A stretch of DNA of 41,984 nt from Myxococcales bacterium (lineage in GTDB: Bacteria; Myxococcota; Myxococcia; Myxococcales; JAJYLH01), in contig JAJYLH010000050.1 of NCBI GenBank assembly GCA_021787845.1, positions 1-41,984 of the forward strand, given 5' to 3'. The notes below the pieces were generated by a model. That model was not told the DNA's origin. It searched no databases and saw only the letters and a program-made list of their open reading frames with translations. A program made the translations under genes and the position numbers. Positions 7,408-16,126 of the stretch are shown here, piece by piece; the stretch's first letter is position 1, and each line of letters begins with the position of its first letter.

Positions 7408-8283
7408 ATGCTGGAGCACATCCGCGAGGGCGAGGTGCCGGCGGAGCTCGCGGGCGCCTTTCGAGACATCAAGCATTCGCTCCGGCTGTCGTACGTGCCG
7501 CTGTTCTTCCAAGCGCTCGCGCCCGTGCACGGCGCGCTCAAGGCGGTCTGGCGCGAGCTCAAGCCGAACGCGCGCACGCGGGCCTTCGAGGAGGCCGCCG
7601 AGGACCTGCGGGTCGAGCTCGTCCATGCCGCGGTCGATTTGGGCACGCCTCTCATCGAGCCGGTCCTCCAGTCGGCGGGGTTCGACGTCGACGAGTTGGA
7701 CGAGCTGCGCGATCAGGTGCTGCTCTTCCAGTACGCCGACCCCAAGCTGCTGCTCTGCTGCAAAGCGCTAGGGCCGTCGCTCGACGGCGAACGGGTCGGC
7801 GGCGTGCGTCTGGCAGCACCGCTCCTGGCGACCGTTCCCGACACGGCGGAGCAGGAGCTGCCGGAACTGCACCTCTCGACCGAGCACCCGGGCGGCATCG
7901 CGGGCGAGGTGCTGGGGGAAATCCTCCGGCCGGCGCACCTGTCGGTGCCGACGGTGGGCTTGCGGGCGCTGACGCACTGGCCGGCCTTTCTCGAGCTCGC
8001 CTGGGAAGAGCTGTCGCCGGTCCTCCGGCACCACGGCCTCGAGGATGCCTTGAACGAGGTGTCCGCCGCGGCGGCACGTCGAGCGAGAGCGCTACCGCAC
8101 CCCATCGAGCTGCCGCCCGACCGCTTCGAGAGCCCGCACCATCACGCGCATGCGGTGCGGGTGACCGGCCTCTTCGCGCAAGCCCTGCCGAGGCTCGCCT
8201 TGTTCTCCACCCTGCTGCGCGTGTCGCTCGACGGGCCCGAGGACGCGCTCGAGCCGCCCTACCCGATCGTCTGGGAAACGTGA
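7408..8283 (+). CDS. DehI-family (2-haloacid dehalogenase-like) helical protein
   Basis: The all-alpha protein of 291 residues is built of two similar halves, each with an I-K-x-x-L-R-x-x-x-V-P-x-x-F motif: FRDIKHSLRLSYVPLFFQAL near residue 20 and EILRPAHLSVPTVGLRAL near residue 180, each followed by a W/L-rich helix (AVWRELKP, LAWEELSP). This is the pattern of group I haloacid dehalogenase DehI and its many uncharacterised relatives. Whether it dehalogenates anything is unknown; most genomic members have no assigned substrate. The ATG at 7408 has a GAAAGG sequence upstream. The frame is open further 5' but that part lacks family similarity. It may be co-transcribed with the following transglutaminase-like gene (57 bases away). 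Confidence 0.65.
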   Translation: MLEHIREGEVPAELAGAFRDIKHSLRLSYVPLFFQALAPVHGALKAVWRELKPNARTRAFEEAAEDLRVELVHAAVDLGTPLIEPVLQSAGFDVDELDELRDQVLLFQYADPKLLLCCKALGPSLDGERVGGVRLAAPLLATVPDTAEQELPELHLSTEHPGGIAGEVLGEILRPAHLSVPTVGLRALTHWPAFLELAWEELSPVLRHHGLEDALNEVSAAAARRARALPHPIELPPDRFESPHHHAHAVRVTGLFAQALPRLALFSTLLRVSLDGPEDALEPPYPIVWET

Positions 8284-8340
8284 ACCGCCTCTGGCGCGTG
8301 GCGGCAGCCCCAAGACAGCCGCGTGCTACGTTCTGAGCCG

Positions 8341-9966
8341 ATGAACCGCCGGTGGGCGTTGGTCGTGGTCGGCGTCACGCTGCCGTCGCTCTTCGCGACC
8401 GCGCCGGCGAAAGGCCTGGCCAGCGCGTTCGGCGGCGGCCGTGTCCACCTCGGCGTTCCCGAACTCGAGACGATGGTGGTCCCGCCGGTCGCCGCACCGA
8501 CTCCCTCCGAGGCGCGCTCTCTCTCGGAGCTAGCTCGCGGCGACGGGTCCTACGAAACGCTGCTCGCCGTCGCGCTCGACGTCAGCGGCGTCGTTCGGCA
8601 GCAGCGCCGCCGCCATCTGGAAGCGCTGGCGGGTGCCGATCTCCAGAGGCTTCGGGAGCGGCTCGCCGGCGTGACCGACCCGGCGCGCAAGGGCGCGCTG
8701 CTCCTCAAGCTCTTGCATCAAGCGGTGTTCCGCCGCTACGCGTCGGAGCAGACCTATCCCGCGGTGGTGCTGGAGAGCGGAGTCTACGACTGCGTCTCCT
8801 CGGCGATCCTCTACAACGTCTTCGCGGCCGGTCTGGGGCTCGAGACCGAGGGGATGAAGCTGCCGTCGCACGCGTACAGCGCACTCTTGGCCGGCCGCCG
8901 CTACGAGGTGCAGACGACCGTTCCCGACGGGTTCGACAAGAAGCTCAGCGGGAGCGCTCTCGAGACCTTTTTGCGCGAGCGGCACTTGACCGGCCGGCTG
9001 GGCGCCATCGGACGACCGATTTCGAACGCGCAGCTCTTCGCCCTGGTGATCGAGAACCGGATGTCGATGCACCACGACGGGCCGATGCCGGCCGGGGGGC
9101 CCCGGAGGGAGCCGGCGTTGCGGGTGCAGCGGCTCCTGACCGAACGGCTGACGCTGCTCGTTCCGGGCGACCGCCGCTACCAGCGCAACTGGGTGGCGGC
9201 GAACCAGCAGCTCGCAGGGTGGCTGAAGGGGAGCCGGCCGGCGGAAGCGTTCGCGCTGACCGAGGTGGCGCTGAAGGCGGCGGCGAAGACGCGCAGCCGC
9301 TCGATCGTCGAGGCGGCGCGGATGAACGTCATCGCGTTCACCCATGCCTCGATGCGGGCGAGCTTCGCCGGCGGGAAACCCGAGCAGGCGGCGGCGGTCG
9401 AGCGTCGGGCGGAGGAGCTGCTCGGTTGCCCGAAGGCGTCCGAGTGCGCCGAGCTCTGGTCGATGGCGCGACCGGAGGGCTGGAGCGCCGCGAAAGCGCG
9501 GCTCGACGCGGGCGACGCGGCCGGCGCCTGGCGAATCGTGCAGCTCGTTCCCCGGCCGCTGACCGATCCGCAGGACCGGATGAACCTCGTCTTCTTCGCG
9601 ACCCACGAGGCGATGGGCCGCTTTGCCCGAGGAGACCGGGCGGGCGCGGAGAAGCTGGTCTCGACGGCGCTCTCGCTCCTCCGGTGCGCTTCTGGGGGAC
9701 CTGCCTGCGCGAACATCGCCGACTGGATGAGCGGCCGGTGGTTCGACCTCGACCCGCCCCGCGCGGTCGCCTGGGCCCGCCGCGCGTATCTGTTCGATCG
9801 CGCGAGCGCGAATGCCCGGCAGAACTACGTCGCCGCGACGCACGACCTCCTCAACGCGTTGCTGAAGCGCTCCGCCTGCCGCGACGCGATGGCCGCGGTC
9901 GACGGGCTGCGCGCCGACGGCATCGAAGATGCGCCCGCGCAGAACGCGGTCCGCCAGTGCCGGTGA
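8341..9966 (+). CDS. Secreted transglutaminase-like protein
   Basis: A 541-aa protein with an N-terminal signal peptide (hydrophobic WALVVVGVTLPSLFA, then APAKG). Residues about 120-230 form a transglutaminase-like cysteine protease core: VYDCVSSAILYN with Cys151, then KLPSHAYSAL with His177, and RYEVQTTVPDGF in the place of the third catalytic strand. The C-terminal 300 residues are helical and TPR-like (repeated A-x-x-x-x-A helices, and CPKASEC, CASGGPACANI cysteines). Homologous domains act as proteases, amidases or cross-linking enzymes; the substrate here is unknown and a periplasmic role is inferred from the signal. It is convergent with the ceramide glucosyltransferase-like gene. Confidence 0.7.
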   Translation: MNRRWALVVVGVTLPSLFATAPAKGLASAFGGGRVHLGVPELETMVVPPVAAPTPSEARSLSELARGDGSYETLLAVALDVSGVVRQQRRRHLEALAGADLQRLRERLAGVTDPARKGALLLKLLHQAVFRRYASEQTYPAVVLESGVYDCVSSAILYNVFAAGLGLETEGMKLPSHAYSALLAGRRYEVQTTVPDGFDKKLSGSALETFLRERHLTGRLGAIGRPISNAQLFALVIENRMSMHHDGPMPAGGPRREPALRVQRLLTERLTLLVPGDRRYQRNWVAANQQLAGWLKGSRPAEAFALTEVALKAAAKTRSRSIVEAARMNVIAFTHASMRASFAGGKPEQAAAVERRAEELLGCPKASECAELWSMARPEGWSAAKARLDAGDAAGAWRIVQLVPRPLTDPQDRMNLVFFATHEAMGRFARGDRAGAEKLVSTALSLLRCASGGPACANIADWMSGRWFDLDPPRAVAWARRAYLFDRASANARQNYVAATHDLLNALLKRSACRDAMAAVDGLRADGIEDAPAQNAVRQCR

Positions 9967-10027
9967 GGGGTCTTCGCGGAACCGGAAAGGTCCGGGTGCG
10001 TTCTTCGCCGTCGTGCGCTCGCGCTGG

Positions 10028-10071
10028 TCAGACCGATCGGTCGGATCGGACCGATCGGTCCGATCGACGCT
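10028..10071. repeat. GATCGG palindromic array 1
   Basis: The gap between two convergent genes contains iterations of GACCGATCGGTC and GGATCGG that can form nested hairpins. The same motif appears at 12319-12363 and 15921-15955. A bidirectional terminator or a repeat-derived structure are both possible. Confidence 0.7.
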
Positions 10072-10088
10072 CGCCTGTCGAAAGTGCG

Positions 10089-11273
10089 CTACGCCGCCTC
10101 GCCTTCGGTCCGCTGGGTAGCGAGAGCGGTTTCGGGCTCCGGCAGGGCGAGCCTGGTGCCAGGAAGGACCCGTAACCGGTTGCCGCGCCAGTCGACGTGG
10201 TTGCTGAGAAGCCCGTGCAGCCAGGCGGCGGCGATGCCGAGCTCCCGCAGCGGTGCCGCCAGGAAGGCGAGGGGCGGCAATCGCGTCGGCCGCAGGCGCG
10301 TCGCGACGGCGAGGTCGCAGGCCGACTTGGCCCCGATGCAGCAGAGGAGCGCCAGCGCTGTCCGCGGCTCCGGATCGAGCGCGAACCCGAGGAGCGCCAG
10401 CGCGCTGGGGGTCAGGAGCGCTTGCGCCAGGTAGGTCGGCGTGCCGACCGCCTGCCGCTGCATCACGCTCCAGCGGGAGAAACGCCGGAGGAACTCGAGC
10501 ACCGTCCGGCGCCGGGTGACGTTGAAGACCGGCTCCAGCCCGACCACCACCCGGCGTCCGAGCGCCTTCGAGACCCATCGTCCGAGCAGGTAGTCCTCGG
10601 CGAGCACGTCCTTGACCGACTGGAAGCCGCCCAGCGCCTCGAGGTCGACGCGCCGGAAGGCCATCGACTTGCCGACCACGATGTCCTGGCCCGCGAAATC
10701 CTTGGCGGCGATCATGCTCGAGCCGGTCGAGATCATGTGCAGGTTGTCGAGCAGCGCGCCGAACGACCTTTCGCCGACGCCGACGGTCGGGTGGGTGACG
10801 AGCCCCACGTCAGCGCTCTCGAAGAGCGACGCGATTTCCGAGAGGTAACCGGGGCCGACCTGGACGTTCGAGTCGCTGACGACGAGGAGGTCGAAGCGCG
10901 CCGCGGCGGCGAGAGTGATGAGCTGATTGACCTTGGGGTTCAGGCCGGGCTCGCCGCGCTGGACGACGGCGCGCACCCGGCCCGGATGGCGGGCGGCGAG
11001 CGCCTTCGCGAGCGGCCACGCGGCGTCGCTGACCGAGCGCACGCCGAGCACCACTTCGTAGCGCGGGTAGTCGAGAGCGGTCGCGAAGAGCTCGAGGTTC
11101 GCCTCGAGGTCGTCGTCGACGCCGCACAAGGGCTTGAGAATCGAAATCGGCGGGGCGGCGCGCGGGCGGGCGCGCGCGGGCGCGGGGCGACGCCAGACGG
11201 CCGCCACATGGAGCGCGGCGATGACGATCCCGAAGGCCGCGGCGGCGAACAAGACCAAGCTGAGGGCGTGCAT
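10089..11273 (-). CDS. GT21-family ceramide glucosyltransferase-like glycosyltransferase
   Basis: This membrane-anchored family 2-fold/GT21 enzyme transfers a sugar from a nucleotide sugar to a lipid acceptor (ceramide in the founding members; other lipids in bacteria). An N-terminal membrane helix (MHALSLVLFAAAAFGIVIAA) is followed by SILKPLCGVDDDLEANLELF, LLVVSDSNVQVG (D-x-D region), VLAEDYLLGRWVSKALG (D3) and RRFSRWSVMQR (R-x-x-R-W), all diagnostic of GT21, then three C-terminal hydrophobic segments. The ATG at 11273 is preceded by a strong GGAGGTGGAGG; the frame continues upstream without similarity. Myxobacteria make sphingolipids, which fits but does not prove a ceramide acceptor. It is divergent from exonuclease III across 168 bp. 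Confidence 0.85.
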   Translation of the reverse strand: MHALSLVLFAAAAFGIVIAALHVAAVWRRPAPARARPRAAPPISILKPLCGVDDDLEANLELFATALDYPRYEVVLGVRSVSDAAWPLAKALAARHPGRVRAVVQRGEPGLNPKVNQLITLAAAARFDLLVVSDSNVQVGPGYLSEIASLFESADVGLVTHPTVGVGERSFGALLDNLHMISTGSSMIAAKDFAGQDIVVGKSMAFRRVDLEALGGFQSVKDVLAEDYLLGRWVSKALGRRVVVGLEPVFNVTRRRTVLEFLRRFSRWSVMQRQAVGTPTYLAQALLTPSALALLGFALDPEPRTALALLCCIGAKSACDLAVATRLRPTRLPPLAFLAAPLRELGIAAAWLHGLLSNHVDWRGNRLRVLPGTRLALPEPETALATQRTEGEAA

Positions 11274-11441
11274 CCTCCACCTCCGCTTGCTGCAAGTAGC
11301 GGCGGGACGTGACGCCCCTCGAACGGTTGGGAAACATCTTCGCGGCCACGAAGATGGCGACCGCAGGGCGCTTCCGGTGACGAACCGGTGACCGTGCGGC
11401 TTTCGTCCGAAGCCGCCTTGCACTAGCCTTCCTGGTCACCG

Positions 11442-12215
11442 ATGCGCATCGCGACCTGGAACCTGAACTCCATTCGCGCGCGGCACGACCGGCTGCTCGC
11501 CTTTCTCGCGCGGCAGAAGCCCGACGTCGTCTGCCTGCAGGAGCTGAAGGTGGTGGAGGAGAGGTTCCCGCGGCAGGCGCTCGCCGACGCCGGGTACCAG
11601 AGCGTCGTCAACGCGCAGAAGACCTACAACGGCGTGGCGATCCTCTCGCGCGAAGAAGCGACCGACGTGCGGCTCGGTCTTTCGGACGGTGTCGAGGACC
11701 CGCAGGCGCGCTTCGCGTCGGCGGTGATTCTGGGGGTGCGGGTGGCGAGCGTGTACGCGCCCAACGGGCAAGCCGTCGGCAGCGACAAGTGGTTCTACAA
11801 GCTCGCCTGGATGAAGCGGCTGCGTGCTTGGCTGGAGCGCAACTGCAAACCAGAAGAGAAGCTGTGCCTCTGCGGCGACTTCAACGTCGCGCCCGAACCG
11901 ATCGACGTGCACGACCCGGCAGCGTGGGAGCCGACCACGCTCTACCACCCGGAAGCGCGAGCGGCGCTCGCCGAGCTGACCGGATGGGGGCTCGTCGACG
12001 CGTTTCGCGCGAAGCACCCGGGCGAGCCGAACCTCTATTCGTGGTGGGATTACCGGATGCTCGGGTTTCCGAAGAACCGCGGCCTGCGCATCGACCACCT
12101 CCTCGCGACCGCGCCGCTCGCGCGCGCGTGCACCGAGGCGTTCATCGACCGCGACGAACGCAAGGGCAAAGAACCCAGCGATCACGCGCCGGTGATTGCC
12201 GAGTTCGAGGTCTGA
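11442..12215 (+). CDS. xth: Exodeoxyribonuclease III
   Basis: The 257-aa enzyme belongs to the AP endonuclease/exonuclease-phosphatase family. It cleaves DNA at abasic sites and has 3'-exonuclease activity in base excision repair. All active-site motifs are present: MRIATWNLNSIRAR, CLQELK (metal Glu), SVYAPNG, LCGDFNVAP (Asp/Asn), YSWWDYR, LRIDHLLAT and PSDHAPVIAEF (catalytic His). Length matches the family. The ATG at 11442 begins the conserved first strand. It is monocistronic and converges on the ASH/VWA lipoprotein gene. Confidence 0.96.
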   Translation: MRIATWNLNSIRARHDRLLAFLARQKPDVVCLQELKVVEERFPRQALADAGYQSVVNAQKTYNGVAILSREEATDVRLGLSDGVEDPQARFASAVILGVRVASVYAPNGQAVGSDKWFYKLAWMKRLRAWLERNCKPEEKLCLCGDFNVAPEPIDVHDPAAWEPTTLYHPEARAALAELTGWGLVDAFRAKHPGEPNLYSWWDYRMLGFPKNRGLRIDHLLATAPLARACTEAFIDRDERKGKEPSDHAPVIAEFEV

Positions 12216-12467
12216 GGAAGAGCGGTGGCGATGCCATCTCCCGGCAGCGCTCCTGCCCTACCGGACCCTGACTGGCGCGCCGCGGGGATGGCCTCGCTCT
12301 CCGGTCCTGCGTGCCCCCGCCGATCGGACCGATCGGTCGGATCCGTCGGATCGGTCCGATCCTTCCTGCGATGCCGTTGATTCGCGGCTCCGGCTCCACC
12401 CGGGCCGGGGGTTGAAGCGCCAGCTCCACGGGCCCGCTGGCCTGCCGCCGGCAGCGCTCCTGCCTTC
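12216..12467. repeat. Repeat-rich gap with GATCGG palindromic array 2
   Basis: No gene is seen between the convergent xth and ASH/VWA genes. At 12319-12363 there is a second array of GATCGGACCGATCGG-type palindromes. It is flanked by two direct copies of GGCAGCGCTCCTGCC (about 12243-12257 and 12450-12465). Together they look like one composite repeat that may also end transcription from both sides. Confidence 0.65.
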
Positions 12468-15400
12468 CTACGGCGTCGGCGGAGGGCACGGCACCGGGTA
12501 GGTGATGGTGACGGTCTGGTTCGGTCCGGGGCCGCGGCCATTGTCGAAGACCACCGCGCCGTAGAGGCCGATCGTCGGATCGAAATGCCAGTTCGACGAC
12601 CCGTCGGACGCGGTCTCGGGAACGTTCTGCCCGTCGATGGAGACCGTCACGTTGCGTCCGTCCGGCGCGTGCGAGAGCGGGAAGACCGACCGGGGCGTGA
12701 ACGCGTCCTGGCCGATCTTGGTCAGGATGCCGTTCCAATCGGGCGAGCAGATGTCGGCGACGATGCCGCCGAGCGCGTTGATCACCTGCATGTACCGGGT
12801 GCCGACGCCCTCGGCGGTCGGGCAGGACGGCAGGCCGATGACCCCGGAAGCGGTCACGAGGTCCGGCCGCCCCGGCTTGAGCGAGAGGAGGAACTGCACG
12901 TAATAGTTCGGGTCCGCGACGATGGTCCCGCTGCCGTCGGTGCCGTCGTCGGCGTCGGTCACCCACAGGACGTAGAGCGACGCGTCCGGCCGCAGGAATC
13001 CCGCGTTGCCGTCGTTCGGCTGCGGCGTGTTCGGGTCGTCGGTGTTGTCGATGAGCGGCGGCGACAGAGCGCGGCGCATCGCTTCCAGCCCCTGTTCGTC
13101 CCAGGTGCAGGTGCCGACGTTCACGTTCTCGGCGAAGACCTGCGCCAGGTTCGGCGTCTGCGGGGTGAGGATGCGCGGGCGCGAGTTGTCGACCGGGAAG
13201 AAGCGGCCGTCCTCGCCCCCGTAGGCGCCACCCGGACAGTCGGCCCAGCCGCCGCGGTAGGGGGTGAGCCCGGTGGTGGTGACCGCGATGTGGAAGTCGA
13301 TGTGGTTAGCGAGAGCGGTGCGGATGAGCGCGGGAAAGTTGGCCGCGAGGAGCCCCTGCTTGTCCTGCATCGACCCCGAGTTGTCGACGACGAGGAGGAA
13401 GTCGACCTTGTTCTGCACGGGCAGGGTGAAGGTGTCGGTCTGGGTCGGCCGAAGGTCGGCGTGACCGGTCAAGGGAACCATCACCGGTGCCGGAGAGAGG
13501 TCGGTCTGGATGTCGAGCGGGGCCGAGTCGTCGCCGGCGACCTTGGGGGCGTAGGTGACGGAAATGAGCACGTCGTCGCCGGGCTGGAGGATGCGCGCGC
13601 CGCCGCCGGCGTCGATGGTGAAGGCGTCCGAGGTGCCCTGCCCGATGGTGACGCCGCTGATGCCGACCGGGACGTTGCAGGCGTTTCGCACCTGGACCGA
13701 CTGCTGCGGCGGCTGGCAGGCGAGTCCGACGTCGCCGAAGTCGAGGTGATTCGGATCGACCGCCAGGCAGGGGGCGAGACCCGTTCCGCTGAGCGGCACC
13801 GCCCCCGTCGGGTTCGCCAGGTCGGACATGTCGAAGTCGACCTCGCCCAAGTAGCTCGCGTTGGTGCCGTCGGGGGTGAAGTCGACGGGCACGAAGAGGC
13901 TCTGGCCGGGGTCGATCATCCGGGTCGACACCGGCGTGATCGCGAACTCGGGCGCCGTCGCGGGGGAGAGGCGGACGTTCGCGACGGAGCACTCGTTCTG
14001 GCCGACGTTGGTGATGCGGAAGGAGAGCTCGGCTCTCGTCTTCACGGTCACCGCGCCGAAATCGAGGCTCGGCGGCACCACTTCCCAGGAGCAGGGGCCG
14101 AGCTGGGAGGCGGAAGCGATCAGGGGGACCAGGACCTTCGGGTCGTTCGGATCGTTGGAGTCGATTTCCAAGGTCGCCGTCGACTGCCCCGCCAGGGCCG
14201 GCGTGTAACGGACGAAGAGGTAGACCTGCCGTCCCGGCGCGATGGTGAGCGGCGGCGCGTTGTTCGGCGGCACCAGGGTGAACTCGGCCGAGCCGGTGAT
14301 CTCGAGGTTCGTCACGACGAGCGGCGTCGCCGGGTTCGTCCCCAGGTTGCGGATGACGACGTTCTTGTCCACGTGCAACCCGACAGCGGTCCTGGGGTAC
14401 CCGAGCGGATTCGGCACCACCTGGATGCTCGGCCCGCCGCCCGTCCCGGTGACCGGCACCGCCAGCTCTTGCGGCGCTTGCCAGGAGGGGTCCTGGTACT
14501 CGACGACGAGAGAGCCCGACTTCGCGTTCATGTTCTCGGGGTCGAACACCACCGGCAGCGTCACGCTCTGCGCGTGCCCGAGCGCCAGCGGCACCGGCGG
14601 CAGGGCCCCGACGGTGAAGTCCGGGGCGCTCCCTTTCGCGAAGAAGAATCGCGTCAGGTCGACGGTCGCGGTGCCTTCGTTGGTGATGGTGGTCGTCTTG
14701 GTCGCCGGCTGGTGCGGGGGCGTGAAGCCGTAATCGAGCGAGGGCGGGTTCGCGACCAGGGTCGCGGCGATGCCGTTGCCGGTGAGCGCGATGCTCTCCG
14801 ACTGGCAGCTCGGGCAGGGCTGGACGACGACGGTCGCGGTGTGCCCACCCAGGCGCATCGGCGCGAACTGAACGGCGACCGGCCGGCTCGACTTCGGCGG
14901 CACGAGCACGGTTCCGGTCGGCGTCGCGGTGAAGAAGGCGGCATCGGTGCCGGTGGGCGTCTGAACGGAGACCTCGGCGGTGTACGGCTGGGTGTTCGTC
15001 AAGGTCACGTTGAGCGTGCGCGTGGTGTGGATCGCGACGTCGCCGAAGTCGAGCGCGCCCGGCCCGACCTGCGCGTCGGCGAGGATGCCCAGGCCCTTCA
15101 GGTCGACCGACGCTTGCGGCGTCTCGGTCGAGTCGGTGGGGATGAAAAGGCGCACGGCGCGCCGGCCCAGCACCGTCGGCGCGAACGAGACGGCGACGGT
15201 GGTGCTCTCGCCCGCGAGGAGGACCTCGTGCTGAGCGGCACCGGTGACGAAGTCCGCGAGCGCCGGCTGCTCGAACGACAGCGGCTCGAGGGTCAGCGGC
15301 GCGCGGCCGACGTTGCGCAGCGACAGGACCTCGACGCTGCGGCGGCCGAGGGCGACCGCTCCGAAGTCGACGAGCGGTTCGACCTGAAGGGTTCCGCTGA

Positions 15401-15515
15401 CGCCCTGGAGTTGGTCGGTCGAGCAGCTCAGCGCCAGGACGAGGCCCAGCCAGGCGAGCGCGCGAGCTGAGGGCTTGCGGTTGTGCGCTCGGACACCGCT
15501 CGTGGCGATCGGCAT
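12468..15515 (-). CDS. Lipoprotein with six ASH-type (choice-of-anchor D) repeats and a C-terminal VWA domain
   Basis: The 1015-aa surface protein has a lipoprotein signal ending ALAWLGLVLALSC (lipobox LALSC). Six beta-sandwich repeats of about 110 aa follow, each opening with the ASH-type pattern V-x-P-x-x-x-D-F-G-x-V: VEPLVDFGAV, VGPGALDFGDV, VANPPSLDYGF, VVPNPLGYPRT, VVPPSLDFGAV and VDPNHLDFGDV, each followed by an R/T-N-x-G strand. The last third is a von Willebrand A domain: VDFLLVVDNSGSM carries the MIDAS D-x-S-x-S, then ASLYVLWVTDADDG. It is probably exposed at the outer membrane and involved in adhesion or scaffolding; the partner is unknown. The ATG at 15515 places the lipobox 30 residues in; an upstream ATG would give an over-long signal. 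It is divergent from the MYXO-CTERM protein. Confidence 0.82.
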   Translation of the reverse strand: MPIATSGVRAHNRKPSARALAWLGLVLALSCSTDQLQGVSGTLQVEPLVDFGAVALGRRSVEVLSLRNVGRAPLTLEPLSFEQPALADFVTGAAQHEVLLAGESTTVAVSFAPTVLGRRAVRLFIPTDSTETPQASVDLKGLGILADAQVGPGALDFGDVAIHTTRTLNVTLTNTQPYTAEVSVQTPTGTDAAFFTATPTGTVLVPPKSSRPVAVQFAPMRLGGHTATVVVQPCPSCQSESIALTGNGIAATLVANPPSLDYGFTPPHQPATKTTTITNEGTATVDLTRFFFAKGSAPDFTVGALPPVPLALGHAQSVTLPVVFDPENMNAKSGSLVVEYQDPSWQAPQELAVPVTGTGGGPSIQVVPNPLGYPRTAVGLHVDKNVVIRNLGTNPATPLVVTNLEITGSAEFTLVPPNNAPPLTIAPGRQVYLFVRYTPALAGQSTATLEIDSNDPNDPKVLVPLIASASQLGPCSWEVVPPSLDFGAVTVKTRAELSFRITNVGQNECSVANVRLSPATAPEFAITPVSTRMIDPGQSLFVPVDFTPDGTNASYLGEVDFDMSDLANPTGAVPLSGTGLAPCLAVDPNHLDFGDVGLACQPPQQSVQVRNACNVPVGISGVTIGQGTSDAFTIDAGGGARILQPGDDVLISVTYAPKVAGDDSAPLDIQTDLSPAPVMVPLTGHADLRPTQTDTFTLPVQNKVDFLLVVDNSGSMQDKQGLLAANFPALIRTALANHIDFHIAVTTTGLTPYRGGWADCPGGAYGGEDGRFFPVDNSRPRILTPQTPNLAQVFAENVNVGTCTWDEQGLEAMRRALSPPLIDNTDDPNTPQPNDGNAGFLRPDASLYVLWVTDADDGTDGSGTIVADPNYYVQFLLSLKPGRPDLVTASGVIGLPSCPTAEGVGTRYMQVINALGGIVADICSPDWNGILTKIGQDAFTPRSVFPLSHAPDGRNVTVSIDGQNVPETASDGSSNWHFDPTIGLYGAVVFDNGRGPGPNQTVTITYPVPCPPPTP

Positions 15516-16126
15516 GGCTGGTGGTCCCCCCGGCGCCGGCGAGGGCCGGCCCGATACCGGGCGATTCAAGAGCCGCGCCAACCGAAATCCCGTCGCTGCG
15601 CGAGGTGTCCGGCCGGGATGGAGGGAATGGTTTTCCCGGATGTGGCGCGAACGCGCACACCTCGGGAAGCGGGTGATCGCTCGAAAACAAGCCGGAAAAG
15701 GGTAAGGCCGACGAGGCGAACGCGCACCGGGTGAAAACCACCCTTCGCGCCCTCCCGACCGGCCGACCGGCTACCTCCTCGAGGAATGGGAACCGGCGCG
15801 CGCTGTTCCGATCGGCCGCGCCTCGACGGGCCGCCGGCGATCGAAGGCGGCGGTCCTGGTGGCGTGGCAGAGCGCCGGCAGTCGACGGCGCGGGCGCGGG
15901 CGGATCGCCTCGCTTGAACGATGACCGATCGGTCCTATCCGTCCGATTGGTCGGGCCGCCGGCGATCGACAGCGGCGGTCCTGCTGGGCATGGCGACCAC
16001 TGCCCGCTCTTCGACTGCGCTCCAAGGCTCTCGCCTGCGTTCCGCCCAGGCTCGCGGGAGCACGAGCCCAGAGCGAGACGGCAATTCAGCGCCGGCATTC
16101 GACAGCGGCAAACGAAGGAGGTCTTG
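15516..16126. repeat. Divergent intergenic region with GATCGG array 3 and a 35-bp direct repeat
   Basis: This 611-bp region has no convincing gene. It holds two near-identical copies of a unit starting GGGCCGCCGGCGATCGA and ending GGCGGTCCTG (about 15828-15862 and 15953-15987). Between them, at 15921-15955, lies a degenerate GACCGATCGGTC/TCCGATTGGTC array like those at 10028 and 12319. Promoters for both flanking genes must lie here; the right end carries a strong AAGGAGG site at 16114-16121. Confidence 0.65.

Noticed and set aside
8530-10578. 682-codon minus-strand frame opposite the transglutaminase-like gene
   Set aside because: The plus-strand gene has a signal peptide and Cys/His motifs; the minus-strand reading is low-complexity and runs through the GATCGG array.
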